DNA of 64,000 nucleotides from Arsenicibacter rosenii (GCF_001870735.1 NZ_MORL01000017.1:1-64000); one strand, 5' to 3'. Shown: positions 36,490-44,713, counted from the first letter of the stretch. Numbers and translations: made by a program. Notes: a model not told the origin generated them from the letters alone.

Positions 36490-36532
36490 AAAAGCGCGGA
36501 AGCCCCGTTATACGGGTTGCTTCCGCGCTTTT
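36490..36532 (+). terminator. Terminator-like hairpin inside the nuo operon (nuoB/nuoC)
   Basis: Perfect 14-bp outer stem (36490-36503 with 36519-36532), AAAAGCGCGGAAGC and its complement, plus a 5-bp inner stem (36504-36508 with 36512-36516). The strand ends in CGCTTTTAC. By sequence it is as strong as the terminators that end whole operons in this window, yet it lies 19 nt upstream of nuoC. Confidence 0.7.
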
Positions 36533-36551
36533 ACTCATTCACTAACTGACA

Positions 36552-37052
36552 ATGCTTACCAACGAAGAAGTAGCACAAGATATAATCCGGAAGTATGAGA
36601 ACGCCGTCAGTGAATTCGATGACCCGTTTGGTCTGCTGACGTTCACCACGAACCGGGAAACAATTATTTCTCTGCTGGAATACCTCAGGGACCACGCAGC
36701 ATTCCGGATTAACTTCCTGACAGATATTACCGCTATTCACTATCCGGATAGCCCCGATCGGGAATATTGTGTGGTGTATCATGCACACAGCCTGGTGCAA
36801 AACTTCCGGGTGCGGATCAAAGTATACCTGACGGAAGCTGATCTGCATATCCCGACAGCAACGTCACTGTACGCATGTGCCAACTGGATGGAGCGCGAAA
36901 CGTTTGACCTGTTCGGTGTTATCTTCGACGGCCATCCCAATCTTCGCCGGATCCTGAACATGGACGAAATGGATTATTTCCCGATGCGGAAAGAATATCC
37001 ACTGGAAGACAGCACCCGCCAGGATAAAATTGATGCGTTGTTTGGACGATAA
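36552..37052 (+). CDS. nuoC: NADH-quinone oxidoreductase subunit C
   Basis: 166 residues, the 30-kDa-type subunit. The family signature region is WMERETFDLFGVIFDGHPNL and RRILNMDEMDYFPMRKEYP near the C-terminus. Separate nuoC and nuoD, not the fused CD of Escherichia coli. ATG at 36552. Confidence 0.95.
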   Translation: MLTNEEVAQDIIRKYENAVSEFDDPFGLLTFTTNRETIISLLEYLRDHAAFRINFLTDITAIHYPDSPDREYCVVYHAHSLVQNFRVRIKVYLTEADLHIPTATSLYACANWMERETFDLFGVIFDGHPNLRRILNMDEMDYFPMRKEYPLEDSTRQDKIDALFGR

Positions 37053-37054
37053 TA

Positions 37055-37136
37055 ATTGAGTGATTGAGCCAATGAGTGATTGAGCGACACCTGTCGGCTC
37101 TGGGTCACTCAATCACTCAATCACAATTCGCTCAAT
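37055..37136. repeat. Word-repeat palindrome in the nuoC-nuoD gap
   Basis: The left arm (37055-37088) carries the 14-mer ATTGAGTGATTGAG at 37055-37068 and a one-mismatch copy at 37071-37084. The right arm (37105-37136) carries it inverted at 37108-37121. The whole forms a long imperfect hairpin with a loop around ACCTGTCGGCTCTGG. It ends 8 nt before the nuoD ATG. Confidence 0.75.
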
Positions 37137-37144
37137 AGAAGCAG

Positions 37145-38386
37145 ATGACTACTGAAGAACTTGATTTAGCAAATAAAGCGGGTGTTCCGGCCCGGACCGA
37201 CGAAGGACCGGTACAATATGTCAACGAACTGACAACGCTGAACCTCGGTCCAACTCACCCGGCAACTCATGGCATTTTCCAGAACATCCTGCAGATGGAT
37301 GGGGAAAAAATCGTGTCGGGCGAGCAAACTATCGGATACATTCACCGTGCCTTCGAAAAGATCGCCGAACGCCGGCCGTTTTACCAGATTACCACCCTGA
37401 CCGACCGGATGAACTACTGTTCGTCGCCGATCAACAACATGGGCTGGCACATGACCGTGGAAAAGCTGCTTGGCATTGAGGTGCCCAAGCGCGCCCAGTA
37501 CATCCGTGTCATCATGATGGAACTGGCCCGTATTGCCGACCACCTCGTGTGTAACGGGATTCTTGGCGTAGATACCGGCGCGCTGACCGGCTTCGTATAC
37601 CTGTTTGAAGAGCGGGAAAAAATTTACGAAATCTACGAAGAAATGTGCGGGGCCCGTCTGACGACCAACATGGGCCGGATCGGTGGCATGGAACGCGATC
37701 TGTCGGCAGAAGCTATCCGGAAAATCAAGAAGTTTCTTGCCGAATTCCCGAAAGTCCTCCGCGAATTCGAAAGCCTGTTAAACCGCAACCGGATCTTTAT
37801 GGACCGGATTGTCGGTGTTGGCGGTATCTCGGCCGAGCGGGCACTGAGCTACGGCTTTACAGGGCCGAATCTCCGCGCTGCCGGGGTTGACTACGACGTG
37901 CGGGTGATGAACCCATACTCGTCGTACGAAGACTTTGAATTCGACATTCCGGTAGGGCAGAGCGGCGATACCTTCGACCGGTATATGGTCCGTAACGAAG
38001 AAATCTGGCAGAGTCTCCGCATCATTGAGCAGGCTATCAATAACCTGCCGGAAGGTTCGCACTTCGCCGATGCGCCACAGTACTACCTGCCTCCGAAGCA
38101 GGAAGTATATAAAAACATGGAAGCCCTGATCTACCACTTTAAGATTGTAATGGGTGAGATCGATGCACCGGTTGGTGAGGTATACCACGCCGTAGAAGGC
38201 GGTAACGGTGAACTGGGTTTCTACCTGATCAGTGATGGCGGGCGGGCGCCTTACCGGCTGCATTTCCGTCGTCCATGCTTCATTTACTATCAGGCCTATC
38301 CTGAGATGTGCAAGGGAGCTACCCTGTCGGACGCCATCGTTATCATGAGTAGTATGAACGTTATTGCCGGCGAGCTGGATGCATAA
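37145..38386 (+). CDS. nuoD: NADH-quinone oxidoreductase subunit D
   Basis: 413 residues, the 49-kDa-type subunit that lines the quinone site. Motifs: NLGPTHPATHGIFQ, the [NiFe]-hydrogenase-like GYIHRAFEKIAE, and RIADHLVCNGILGVDTGA; the C-terminus is MNVIAGELDA. ATG at 37145, then a Thr/Glu-rich N-terminus. Confidence 0.96.
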   Translation: MTTEELDLANKAGVPARTDEGPVQYVNELTTLNLGPTHPATHGIFQNILQMDGEKIVSGEQTIGYIHRAFEKIAERRPFYQITTLTDRMNYCSSPINNMGWHMTVEKLLGIEVPKRAQYIRVIMMELARIADHLVCNGILGVDTGALTGFVYLFEEREKIYEIYEEMCGARLTTNMGRIGGMERDLSAEAIRKIKKFLAEFPKVLREFESLLNRNRIFMDRIVGVGGISAERALSYGFTGPNLRAAGVDYDVRVMNPYSSYEDFEFDIPVGQSGDTFDRYMVRNEEIWQSLRIIEQAINNLPEGSHFADAPQYYLPPKQEVYKNMEALIYHFKIVMGEIDAPVGEVYHAVEGGNGELGFYLISDGGRAPYRLHFRRPCFIYYQAYPEMCKGATLSDAIVIMSSMNVIAGELDA

Positions 38387-38389
38387 ACC

Positions 38390-38464
38390 ATTGAGTGATT
38401 GAGTGATTGAGTGACTACTGTGCAAGTGACCACTCAATCACTCAATCGCGCAATCACTCATTAA
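38390..38464. repeat. Word-repeat palindrome in the nuoD-nuoE gap
   Basis: Three tandem TTGAGTGA units (left, 38391-38414) give ATTGAGTGATTGAG twice (38390-38403 and 38398-38411). The same 14-mer is inverted at 38433-38446. A second related word, AATCACTCATTAA, sits at 38452-38464, 2 nt before the nuoE ATG. The 16-mer 38397-38412 is exactly inverted at 38432-38447. Confidence 0.8.
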
Positions 38465-38466
38465 CT

Positions 38467-38967
38467 ATGACAACTGAAACAAACGCAAAGATAGAATTCA
38501 CTCCTGAACGGCAGGTTTTGGCGAAAGAGATCATTGCCCGCTATCCGGAAGGAAAACAAAAGTCGGCCTTACTGCCGCTGCTGCACCTGGCACAGGAGCA
38601 GTGGGGGTGGACAAGTCCGGAGGTGATGGACTATGTGGCCGGCTTGCTGAGTATTGAGCCGGTTGAGGTATATGAAGTGGCCACATTCTATACCATGTTC
38701 CATCTGGATCCGGTCGGCAAGCACGTGATTGAATATTGCCGTACGGGCCCTTGCTGCCTGATGGGTGCCGAAGATGTTTATGCGCACCTGAAACAAAAAT
38801 TAGGTATTGACGCCGGTCAGACAACCCCCGACGGGAAATTTACCCTGAAAGAGGTTGAGTGTCTGGCAGCCTGCGGTATGGGGCCTGTTTTCCAGATCCG
38901 CGAGCAATACTATATGCACCTGACCAATCAGCGGGTCGATGAGATTATTGAAGAACTGTCGAAATAA
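38467..38967 (+). CDS. nuoE: NADH-quinone oxidoreductase subunit E
   Basis: 166 residues from the ATG at 38467 (MTTETNAKIEFTPERQ). Binds a [2Fe-2S] cluster with the thioredoxin-like ligand pattern: EYCRTGPCC and ECLAACGMGP. An upstream in-frame start (38407) reads through the repeat element and is not credible. It overlaps nothing; nuoF follows after 10 nt. Confidence 0.95.
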   Translation: MTTETNAKIEFTPERQVLAKEIIARYPEGKQKSALLPLLHLAQEQWGWTSPEVMDYVAGLLSIEPVEVYEVATFYTMFHLDPVGKHVIEYCRTGPCCLMGAEDVYAHLKQKLGIDAGQTTPDGKFTLKEVECLAACGMGPVFQIREQYYMHLTNQRVDEIIEELSK

Positions 38968-38977
38968 GCTTTGACCG

Positions 38978-40318
38978 ATGGGAAAGAAAATTCTGCTTGA
39001 ACATATTGACGTCCCTGGTATCGATACCTACGACGTCTACCGCAAACAAGGGGGCTATACGGCCGTTGAGAAGGCGCTGAAAACAATGACGCCTGACTCA
39101 GTGGTGGAAGAAGTTAAAAAAGCAGGTGTCCGCGGACGGGGTGGTGCCGGCTTCCCGATGGGAATGAAGTGGAGCTTTCTGGCAAAACCGGAAGGCGTTC
39201 CCCGTTATCTGGTGTGTAACGCCGATGAATCGGAGCCGGGTACATTCAAAGACCACTATCTGATGAAGCATATCCCTCACCTGCTGATTGAGGGGATGAT
39301 TATTTCCAGCTTTGCACTGGGTGCCAATAAGTCGTTCATCTACGTACGTGGTGAGCTGATGTACGTCATCCGGATTCTGGAGAAAGCCATTGCCGAAGCG
39401 AAGGCTGCCGGTTTCCTGGGTAAAAATATCATGGGCAGCGGCTACGACCTTGAACTGGTTGTTCAGCCGGGCGGCGGTGCCTACATCTGTGGTGAAGAAA
39501 CGGCGCTGCTGGAATCACTGGAGGGCAAACGCGGTAACCCGCGCAACAAACCTCCGTTCCCTGCCGTGAAGGGTCTTTATCAGTGCCCGACGGTAGTCAA
39601 CAACGTTGAGTCGATCTCAACAACACCGTGGATTGTCAACAACGGCGGAGATGCCTATGCGGCAATCGGTATTGGCCGGTCAACGGGTACCAAACTGATT
39701 TCGGCTTCAGGGCATATCAATAAGCCGGGTGTTTACGAAATCGAACTGGGCGTTTCGGTAGAAGACTTCATTTATGCGGATGAGTGGTGCGGCGGTATCC
39801 GTCCGGGACATAAGCTGAAGGCTGTTGTGGCCGGTGGTTCATCGGTTCCGATTCTGCCTGCCAACCTGATTCTGAATCTGGCCAACGGCGATAAACGGCT
39901 GATGACCTACGAATCGCTGTCGGACGGTGGCTTTGCGACTGGTACGATGCTGGGTTCGGGTGGCTTCATCGTCATGGACGAAACGGCTTGTGTTGTCCGG
40001 AACACCTGGAACTTTTCCCGCTTCTACCACCATGAATCGTGTGGCCAATGCAGCCCATGTCGGGAAGGAACCGGCTGGATGGAGAAAGTACTGCACCGGA
40101 TCGAGCACGGCCACGGCAGCCTGCACGACATTGACCTGCTGGTAGACGTAGCCAAAAAGATCGAAGGCAATACCATTTGTCCGTTGGGTGATGCGGCAGC
40201 ATGGCCGGTAGGCAGTGCAATCCGCCATTTCCGCGACGAGTTCGAATGGCATATCAAGCATCCGGTTGAAGCGACGCAGCCGGGAGCCGTTTACCGGGGC
40301 GAAATGGCGCTGGTGTAA
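38978..40318 (+). CDS. nuoF: NADH-quinone oxidoreductase subunit F
   Basis: 446 residues; binds NADH, FMN and the N3 [4Fe-4S] cluster. The glycine-rich FMN/NAD motif is GRGGAGFPMGMKWSF. The cluster ligands are ESCGQCSPCREGTGW and NTICPLGDAA. ATG at 38978. A 94-nt gap with a hairpin precedes nuoG. Confidence 0.96.
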   Translation: MGKKILLEHIDVPGIDTYDVYRKQGGYTAVEKALKTMTPDSVVEEVKKAGVRGRGGAGFPMGMKWSFLAKPEGVPRYLVCNADESEPGTFKDHYLMKHIPHLLIEGMIISSFALGANKSFIYVRGELMYVIRILEKAIAEAKAAGFLGKNIMGSGYDLELVVQPGGGAYICGEETALLESLEGKRGNPRNKPPFPAVKGLYQCPTVVNNVESISTTPWIVNNGGDAYAAIGIGRSTGTKLISASGHINKPGVYEIELGVSVEDFIYADEWCGGIRPGHKLKAVVAGGSSVPILPANLILNLANGDKRLMTYESLSDGGFATGTMLGSGGFIVMDETACVVRNTWNFSRFYHHESCGQCSPCREGTGWMEKVLHRIEHGHGSLHDIDLLVDVAKKIEGNTICPLGDAAAWPVGSAIRHFRDEFEWHIKHPVEATQPGAVYRGEMALV

Positions 40319-40381
40319 CCGGTAAAGTGGTTCAGCCGATCGCTGTACATTTAAGTTGTATCAATTATAGGTCAGTTGACC

Positions 40382-40403
40382 GGACGGATCTGACCATCCG
40401 TTT
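40382..40403 (+). other. Hairpin in the nuoF-nuoG gap
   Basis: ACGGAT (40384-40389) pairs with ATCCGT (40396-40401), extended by wobble pairs, loop CTGACC, followed by TTTTAC. Weak alone; noted because every nuo gap over about 50 nt has one. Confidence 0.4.
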
Positions 40404-40412
40404 TACATAATT

Positions 40413-41474
40413 ATGGAAGATAACAAACCGCAACTAGTCAAAGTCACTGTCGATGGGATCGAGGTAGAGGTGGAACCGGGAACAACCATCCTGCAGGCCG
40501 CCCGTAAAATCGGTCCGGAAGTGGCGCCACCGGCAATGTGCTACTATCAGCCGCTTAAAGGCAGTGGTGGTAAGTGCCGTGCCTGTCTGGTGAAAGTCGC
40601 AGCCGGTTCGGCCAAAGATCCGCGTCCGATGCCGAAACTGGTCGCCTCCTGCATCACACCCGTTCAGGATGGTATGGTGGTTGAAAATACAACAAGTCCG
40701 CAGGTACTTGAAGCCCGTAAAGGGGTTGTTGAGTTTTTGCTCATTAATCACCCGCTCGATTGCCCGGTATGTGATCAGGCCGGCGAGTGCGACCTGCAGA
40801 ACTTCGCGTTTGAGCACGGAGCGGCTAAAACGCGCTATGAAGAAGAGCGCCGTACGTTCGATAAACATGACCTTGGCCCCTATATCCAGCTGCACATGAC
40901 GCGTTGCATTCTGTGCTACCGCTGCGTGTTTACGGCCGATCAGATTACCAACAAGCGGGTCCATGGCGTAATGAACCGGGGCGACCATGCCGAAATCAGC
41001 ACGTACATCGAGAAGGCAATCGACAACGATTTCTCGGGCAACGTGATTGATGTATGTCCGGTAGGGGCCCTGACCGATAAAACGTATCGTTTCAAAAACC
41101 GCGTATGGTTCTCGCGTCCGGTAGATGCGCACCGCGATTGCCCGACCTGTTCGGGTAACGTAACGCTGTGGTATCGTGGCGAAGAAGTAATCCGCGTAAC
41201 GGCCCGCAAAAACGAATGGAACGAAGTAAAAGAGTTTATCTGTAACACATGCCGCTTCGAAACGAAGAAAACCAGTGACTGGGTTATTGAGGGACCAACC
41301 AAAATTGCCCGCAGCTCGGTCATAACGGCTAACAAATACCGTGCTGATACGGTCAAGCCGGATTTTGTGTCGCGGATAGCAGCCGCTAACTACAAGCCGA
41401 TCGACGATGCCCGGGATACCTCGCAACTGTCGATTCAGCAATTACCCCCTGAGCGGTTTGCCAACTCAAACTAA
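40413..41474 (+). CDS. nuoG: NADH-quinone oxidoreductase subunit G, short form
   Basis: 353 residues: only the iron-sulfur N-terminal part of NuoG. [2Fe-2S] ligands Cys43, Cys55, Cys58 and Cys80 fit the spacing C-x11-C-x2-C-x21-C. The His-Cys motif is NHPLDCPVCDQAGECDLQ, and further [4Fe-4S] ligands are RCILCYRC, VCPVGAL and DCPTC. The protein ends at ERFANSN with no molybdopterin-oxidoreductase domain (usual NuoG is about 700-900 residues). The following gene, nuoH, starts 27 nt on, so this is a genuine short form, not a frameshift visible here. Short NuoG occurs in some Bacteroidota (general knowledge). Confidence 0.9.
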   Translation: MEDNKPQLVKVTVDGIEVEVEPGTTILQAARKIGPEVAPPAMCYYQPLKGSGGKCRACLVKVAAGSAKDPRPMPKLVASCITPVQDGMVVENTTSPQVLEARKGVVEFLLINHPLDCPVCDQAGECDLQNFAFEHGAAKTRYEEERRTFDKHDLGPYIQLHMTRCILCYRCVFTADQITNKRVHGVMNRGDHAEISTYIEKAIDNDFSGNVIDVCPVGALTDKTYRFKNRVWFSRPVDAHRDCPTCSGNVTLWYRGEEVIRVTARKNEWNEVKEFICNTCRFETKKTSDWVIEGPTKIARSSVITANKYRADTVKPDFVSRIAAANYKPIDDARDTSQLSIQQLPPERFANSN

Positions 41475-41501
41475 CCTGTTGCCGGTTTATAATTTACAGA
41501 C

Positions 41502-42665
41502 ATGGACTTAACCATATTTATAGTAAAAAGCATCATTATCCTGGCTGTTTTCGGGATATCGCTGTTGATTGCTACGTACTCAACTTACGTAGAGCGGAAG
41601 GTCGCCGCCTTCATGCAGGACCGGATCGGGCCTGACCGGGCAGGCCCCTGGGGATTGCTTCAGCCGATTGCCGACGCCGGTAAAATGTTTTTCAAGGAAG
41701 ACTTTATTCCGGCCCAGGCCAGTAAGTGGCTGTTTATCCTGGGACCTGCGCTGGCAATGTTAACGGCGCTGATGTCGAGTGCGGTTATTCCGTTCGGCGA
41801 CAGCATCCGGTTCGACAACTACGACATTCCGGTACAGGGGATCGAAATCAACATCGGTGTTCTTTATATCTTCGGCGTTGTGTCGCTGGGGGTATACGGG
41901 ATCATGGTCGGTGGCTGGGCCTCGAACAATAAATTCTCCCTGCTGGGTGCTATCCGGGCGGCTTCGCAGAACATCAGTTATGAAGTGGCACTGGGTCTGT
42001 CAATCATCGCGATTCTGATGATGTCGGGCTCTCTGTCTGTCCGCGCTATCGTAGAGCAGCAGGCCGAAGCCGGCTTTCTGGGCTGGAACGTGTTTACGCA
42101 ACCGCTGGGCTTTATTATTTTCCTGACCTGTGCGTTTGCCGAATGTAACCGGACACCGTTCGACTTACCCGAGTGTGAAACCGAACTCGTTGGCGGGTAT
42201 CATACCGAATACAGCTCCATGAAACTGGGTTTCTACCTGTTTGCGGAGTATATCAACATGTTCGTTTCGTCGGCATTTATTTCGTCGCTGTACTTCGGTG
42301 GGTATCACTATCCGTTTATGGAGCAGATCAGCAATGCTCTGACCAATTCACTGGGTGCGGTAACGGGCCATAACGTAGCTACGGCGATCGGAACGGCAGC
42401 GTTCTTCGGCAAGATTTTCTTCTTTATTTTCTTCTTCATGTGGGTGCGCTGGACTGTTCCGCGTTTCCGTTATGACCAGTTGATGAACCTGGGCTGGAAA
42501 ATCCTGATTCCTTTATCGGTACTGAACATCATTGTCTCTGCCAGCGGGTTATTGTTCAACGGCATGAAGTACGCCTCATGGCTGATCGTTATTGTTGCAA
42601 CGGTGCTGGCCATTATGTCGAACTCACGTGCTCCTAAAGGACAGGTTTCTCCGCAACGATCTTAA
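41502..42665 (+). CDS. nuoH: NADH-quinone oxidoreductase subunit H
   Basis: 387 residues, about eight to nine membrane helices, forms the quinone-site roof with NuoD/NuoB. Conserved loop FMQDRIGPDRAGPWGLLQPI and KMFFKEDFIP, then FAECNRTPFDLPECETELVGG, are family signatures. ATG at 41502. Confidence 0.95.
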   Translation: MDLTIFIVKSIIILAVFGISLLIATYSTYVERKVAAFMQDRIGPDRAGPWGLLQPIADAGKMFFKEDFIPAQASKWLFILGPALAMLTALMSSAVIPFGDSIRFDNYDIPVQGIEINIGVLYIFGVVSLGVYGIMVGGWASNNKFSLLGAIRAASQNISYEVALGLSIIAILMMSGSLSVRAIVEQQAEAGFLGWNVFTQPLGFIIFLTCAFAECNRTPFDLPECETELVGGYHTEYSSMKLGFYLFAEYINMFVSSAFISSLYFGGYHYPFMEQISNALTNSLGAVTGHNVATAIGTAAFFGKIFFFIFFFMWVRWTVPRFRYDQLMNLGWKILIPLSVLNIIVSASGLLFNGMKYASWLIVIVATVLAIMSNSRAPKGQVSPQRS

Positions 42666-42672
42666 ACGAGCC

Positions 42673-42713
42673 GGTCGGACACCTTCGGGTGTCTGACCCT
42701 AATCACTCATTAA
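42673..42713. other. Hairpin and repeat word in the nuoH-nuoI gap
   Basis: GGTCGGACACC pairs with GGTGTCTGACC (one G-U) across a TTCG tetraloop (42673-42698). It is followed by AATCACTCATTAA (42701-42713), an exact match to the word before nuoE, 3 nt before the nuoI ATG. Confidence 0.65.
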
Positions 42714-42716
42714 AGT

Positions 42717-43280
42717 ATGCAACTGACGAATCGTTCAAAGCAGGTTAGCAATAAAGAAATGACGCTGGCAGAGAAAATGTATCTGCCTGCGATTACGAAG
42801 GGTCTCGGCATCACGTTAAAGCACTTTTTCCTGAAGAAAGCCACGAAGCCTTACCCGGACGTTAAAACGTATCTGGGACCGGTGTTCCGCGGGCATCACG
42901 TTCTGAAACGCGATGAGCAGGGGCGTGAGCGGTGTACAGCCTGCGGTCTGTGTGCCGTGGCTTGTCCGGCCGAAGCCATTTCAATGGTTGCGGCCGAGCG
43001 TACAAAAGGCGAGGAAGCGCTCTACCGTGAAGAAAAATACGCAGCCGTTTACGAGATTAATATGCTGCGCTGTATTTTCTGCGGGCTTTGCGAAGAAGCT
43101 TGTCCGAAGCAGGCTATCTACCTCCGTCATGACCGGTTTGTTCCTGTCTTCTCGGACCGTGACGAAGTTATTTACGGGAAAGATAAACTGGTTGAAAAGT
43201 CAGATGACCGGTATGTCCGTACCAATCCGAACGTTCAGGCAACCCCAACGGAGCCAAGTCTTTCCCGTTCTGTTAGTTAA
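42717..43280 (+). CDS. nuoI: NADH-quinone oxidoreductase subunit I
   Basis: 187 residues with two [4Fe-4S] ferredoxin motifs, CTACGLCAVACPAEA and CIFCGLCEEACPKQA (clusters N6a and N6b). The N-terminal amphipathic segment anchors it to the membrane arm. ATG at 42717. A 75-nt gap with a hairpin precedes nuoJ. Confidence 0.95.
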   Translation: MQLTNRSKQVSNKEMTLAEKMYLPAITKGLGITLKHFFLKKATKPYPDVKTYLGPVFRGHHVLKRDEQGRERCTACGLCAVACPAEAISMVAAERTKGEEALYREEKYAAVYEINMLRCIFCGLCEEACPKQAIYLRHDRFVPVFSDRDEVIYGKDKLVEKSDDRYVRTNPNVQATPTEPSLSRSVS

Positions 43281-43300
43281 AAACAGGCGCGTGCAGACGG

Positions 43301-43319
43301 AGCCGGGTACCTCCCGGCT
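43301..43319 (+). other. Hairpin in the nuoI-nuoJ gap
   Basis: AGCCGGG pairs with CCCGGCT (7 bp), loop TACCT, followed by TTATTTG. Confidence 0.5.
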
Positions 43320-43355
43320 TTATTTGCATCGGGCTGAATAGATACGCTTTAAGAA

Positions 43356-43874
43356 ATGAAACCTATCGAAATAGTTTTTTACGTACTCACCGGAATTACC
43401 CTGTTAAGTGCCATCACGGTTGTAACAGCGCGTAACCCGATCCACAGTGTACTGGCGCTGATCGCAACGTTCTTCTGCCTGTCGGGACATTATATTCTGA
43501 TGAACGCGCAGTTTCTGGCTGCGGTAAACATCATCGTTTATGCCGGTGCGATCATGGTCTTGTTCCTCTTTACGATCATGTTCCTGAACCTGCGTAGAGA
43601 AGACGAAGAGTCAAAAACCAACCTCACGAAAATGGCGGCCGTTGTGGTCGGCGGTATTCTGATGGTTACGATGTTGCTGGTATTCCGCGCGGTTCAGCTG
43701 CCGGCGGTTAACGAAGGTAATTTCGATGCCAGAACCGGCCTGGTTGAGCAGCTCGGTATTATGCTCTACAGTGATTACCTGCTGCCGTTTGAGTTAGCAT
43801 CAGTGCTGTTGCTTGTTGCGATGGTCGGGGCAGTCATGCTCGGCAAACGGGAAGCCGGCGATCGTCACTTCTGA
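43356..43874 (+). CDS. nuoJ: NADH-quinone oxidoreductase subunit J
   Basis: 172 residues, five helices, membrane-arm subunit with FYVLTGITLLSAITVV and the conserved NIIVYAGAIMVLFLFTIMF. It is the last nuo gene in this window; nuoK, nuoL, nuoM and nuoN do not follow. A hairpin and an unrelated gene come next. Confidence 0.94.
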   Translation: MKPIEIVFYVLTGITLLSAITVVTARNPIHSVLALIATFFCLSGHYILMNAQFLAAVNIIVYAGAIMVLFLFTIMFLNLRREDEESKTNLTKMAAVVVGGILMVTMLLVFRAVQLPAVNEGNFDARTGLVEQLGIMLYSDYLLPFELASVLLLVAMVGAVMLGKREAGDRHF

Positions 43875-43880
43875 TATGCT

Positions 43881-43901
43881 GAACCGCCCGCAAGGCGGTT
43901 C
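43881..43901 (+). terminator. Hairpin after nuoJ
   Basis: GAACCGCC pairs with GGCGGTTC (8 bp), loop CGCAA, seven nt after the nuoJ stop. The tail ACTTGTTTC is only partly T-rich. It probably ends the nuoA-J transcript. Confidence 0.55.
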
Positions 43902-43966
43902 ACTTGTTTCTGGGGGTAACCAATCGGCCCGGAAAATAGTTGAGTTAAAAGTTGCCATTTGCTTTT

Positions 43967-44713
43967 ATGCTCAACGTCGTTAAATATCTTCTGTTCACTA
44001 TCTTCTGCTGCGTTTCCGGATGGGCTACGGCTCAGTCAACGGGACGTATCGAATTGCCTGTTGCCCCCGAAGATACCATGAAGGCAGGGCAAAATCTGCA
44101 CCCCGTCGAACCCAAACTCATTGCCGAAACCGACCAGCGTTTTTTTGTCTTTAAGAGTCACCTGTTTCCCGGTCCCGAACGGCTGGTAACGCGCGTCTAC
44201 GGAGTACGGGCCGGTGTTTTCTTTCCGTTTAATGTCAAGATCGGAGCAGGTGCCTACATATCTAATCAGCGCTTGTCAAGCTTCTGGGACGGGTACATAT
44301 TGCAACGCCGGCAACTGGAGTATTTGACGCTGTTTGTAGAACCGTATTATTTCCGGCGCAAGTACTGGGAACTCAGTACGCCGCTTGAACTGGGTATAGG
44401 CCGCACACGCTATGAGCTTTATAAAGTAGCGGATTTGCAGCCGGAAGAAAAACGGAGTGTTGCCTATCCGATGGGAATCGGAGTAACCGTTGCGCTGAAG
44501 TCACAGGCATTCCATCGGTTCCGGCCGTTCCGGTGGCTAGGTTTCAATGCCGAAGTCGGCTACCGGCTGACCTTACAGCCGGATATTCCGAAAGCACCGA
44601 TTTCATACAACGGATTTTATTACTCAGCCGGCCCGACGTTGCTTGTCAGCCGGATGTATGCCGACTATAAGGCATGGCGCGCAAAGAAACAGCGGCTAAA
44701 GAAAAAGAAATAA
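43967..44713 (+). CDS. Hypothetical secreted or outer-membrane protein
   Basis: 248 residues from the ATG at 43967 (MLNVVKYLLFTIFCCVSGWA, signal peptide ending TAQ). The body is rich in alternating aromatic and polar segments (VYGVRAGVFFPFNVKIGAGA, YLTLFVEPYYFRRKYWELST, PLELGIGRTRYELY, WLGFNAEVGYRLTL), consistent with an outer-membrane beta-barrel. The C-terminus is lysine-rich (KKQRLKKKK). Not recognised as a named family. It follows nuoJ but is probably independent, and is convergent with the serine hydrolase gene, 3 nt apart. Confidence 0.55.
   Translation: MLNVVKYLLFTIFCCVSGWATAQSTGRIELPVAPEDTMKAGQNLHPVEPKLIAETDQRFFVFKSHLFPGPERLVTRVYGVRAGVFFPFNVKIGAGAYISNQRLSSFWDGYILQRRQLEYLTLFVEPYYFRRKYWELSTPLELGIGRTRYELYKVADLQPEEKRSVAYPMGIGVTVALKSQAFHRFRPFRWLGFNAEVGYRLTLQPDIPKAPISYNGFYYSAGPTLLVSRMYADYKAWRAKKQRLKKKK

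Noticed and set aside
40434-41441. 335-residue minus-strand frame
   Set aside because: Antisense shadow of nuoG, which has all Fe-S ligands.
40413-41474. Frameshift explaining the short NuoG
   Set aside because: The stop is followed within 27 nt by nuoH, with no leftover molybdopterin-domain sequence.
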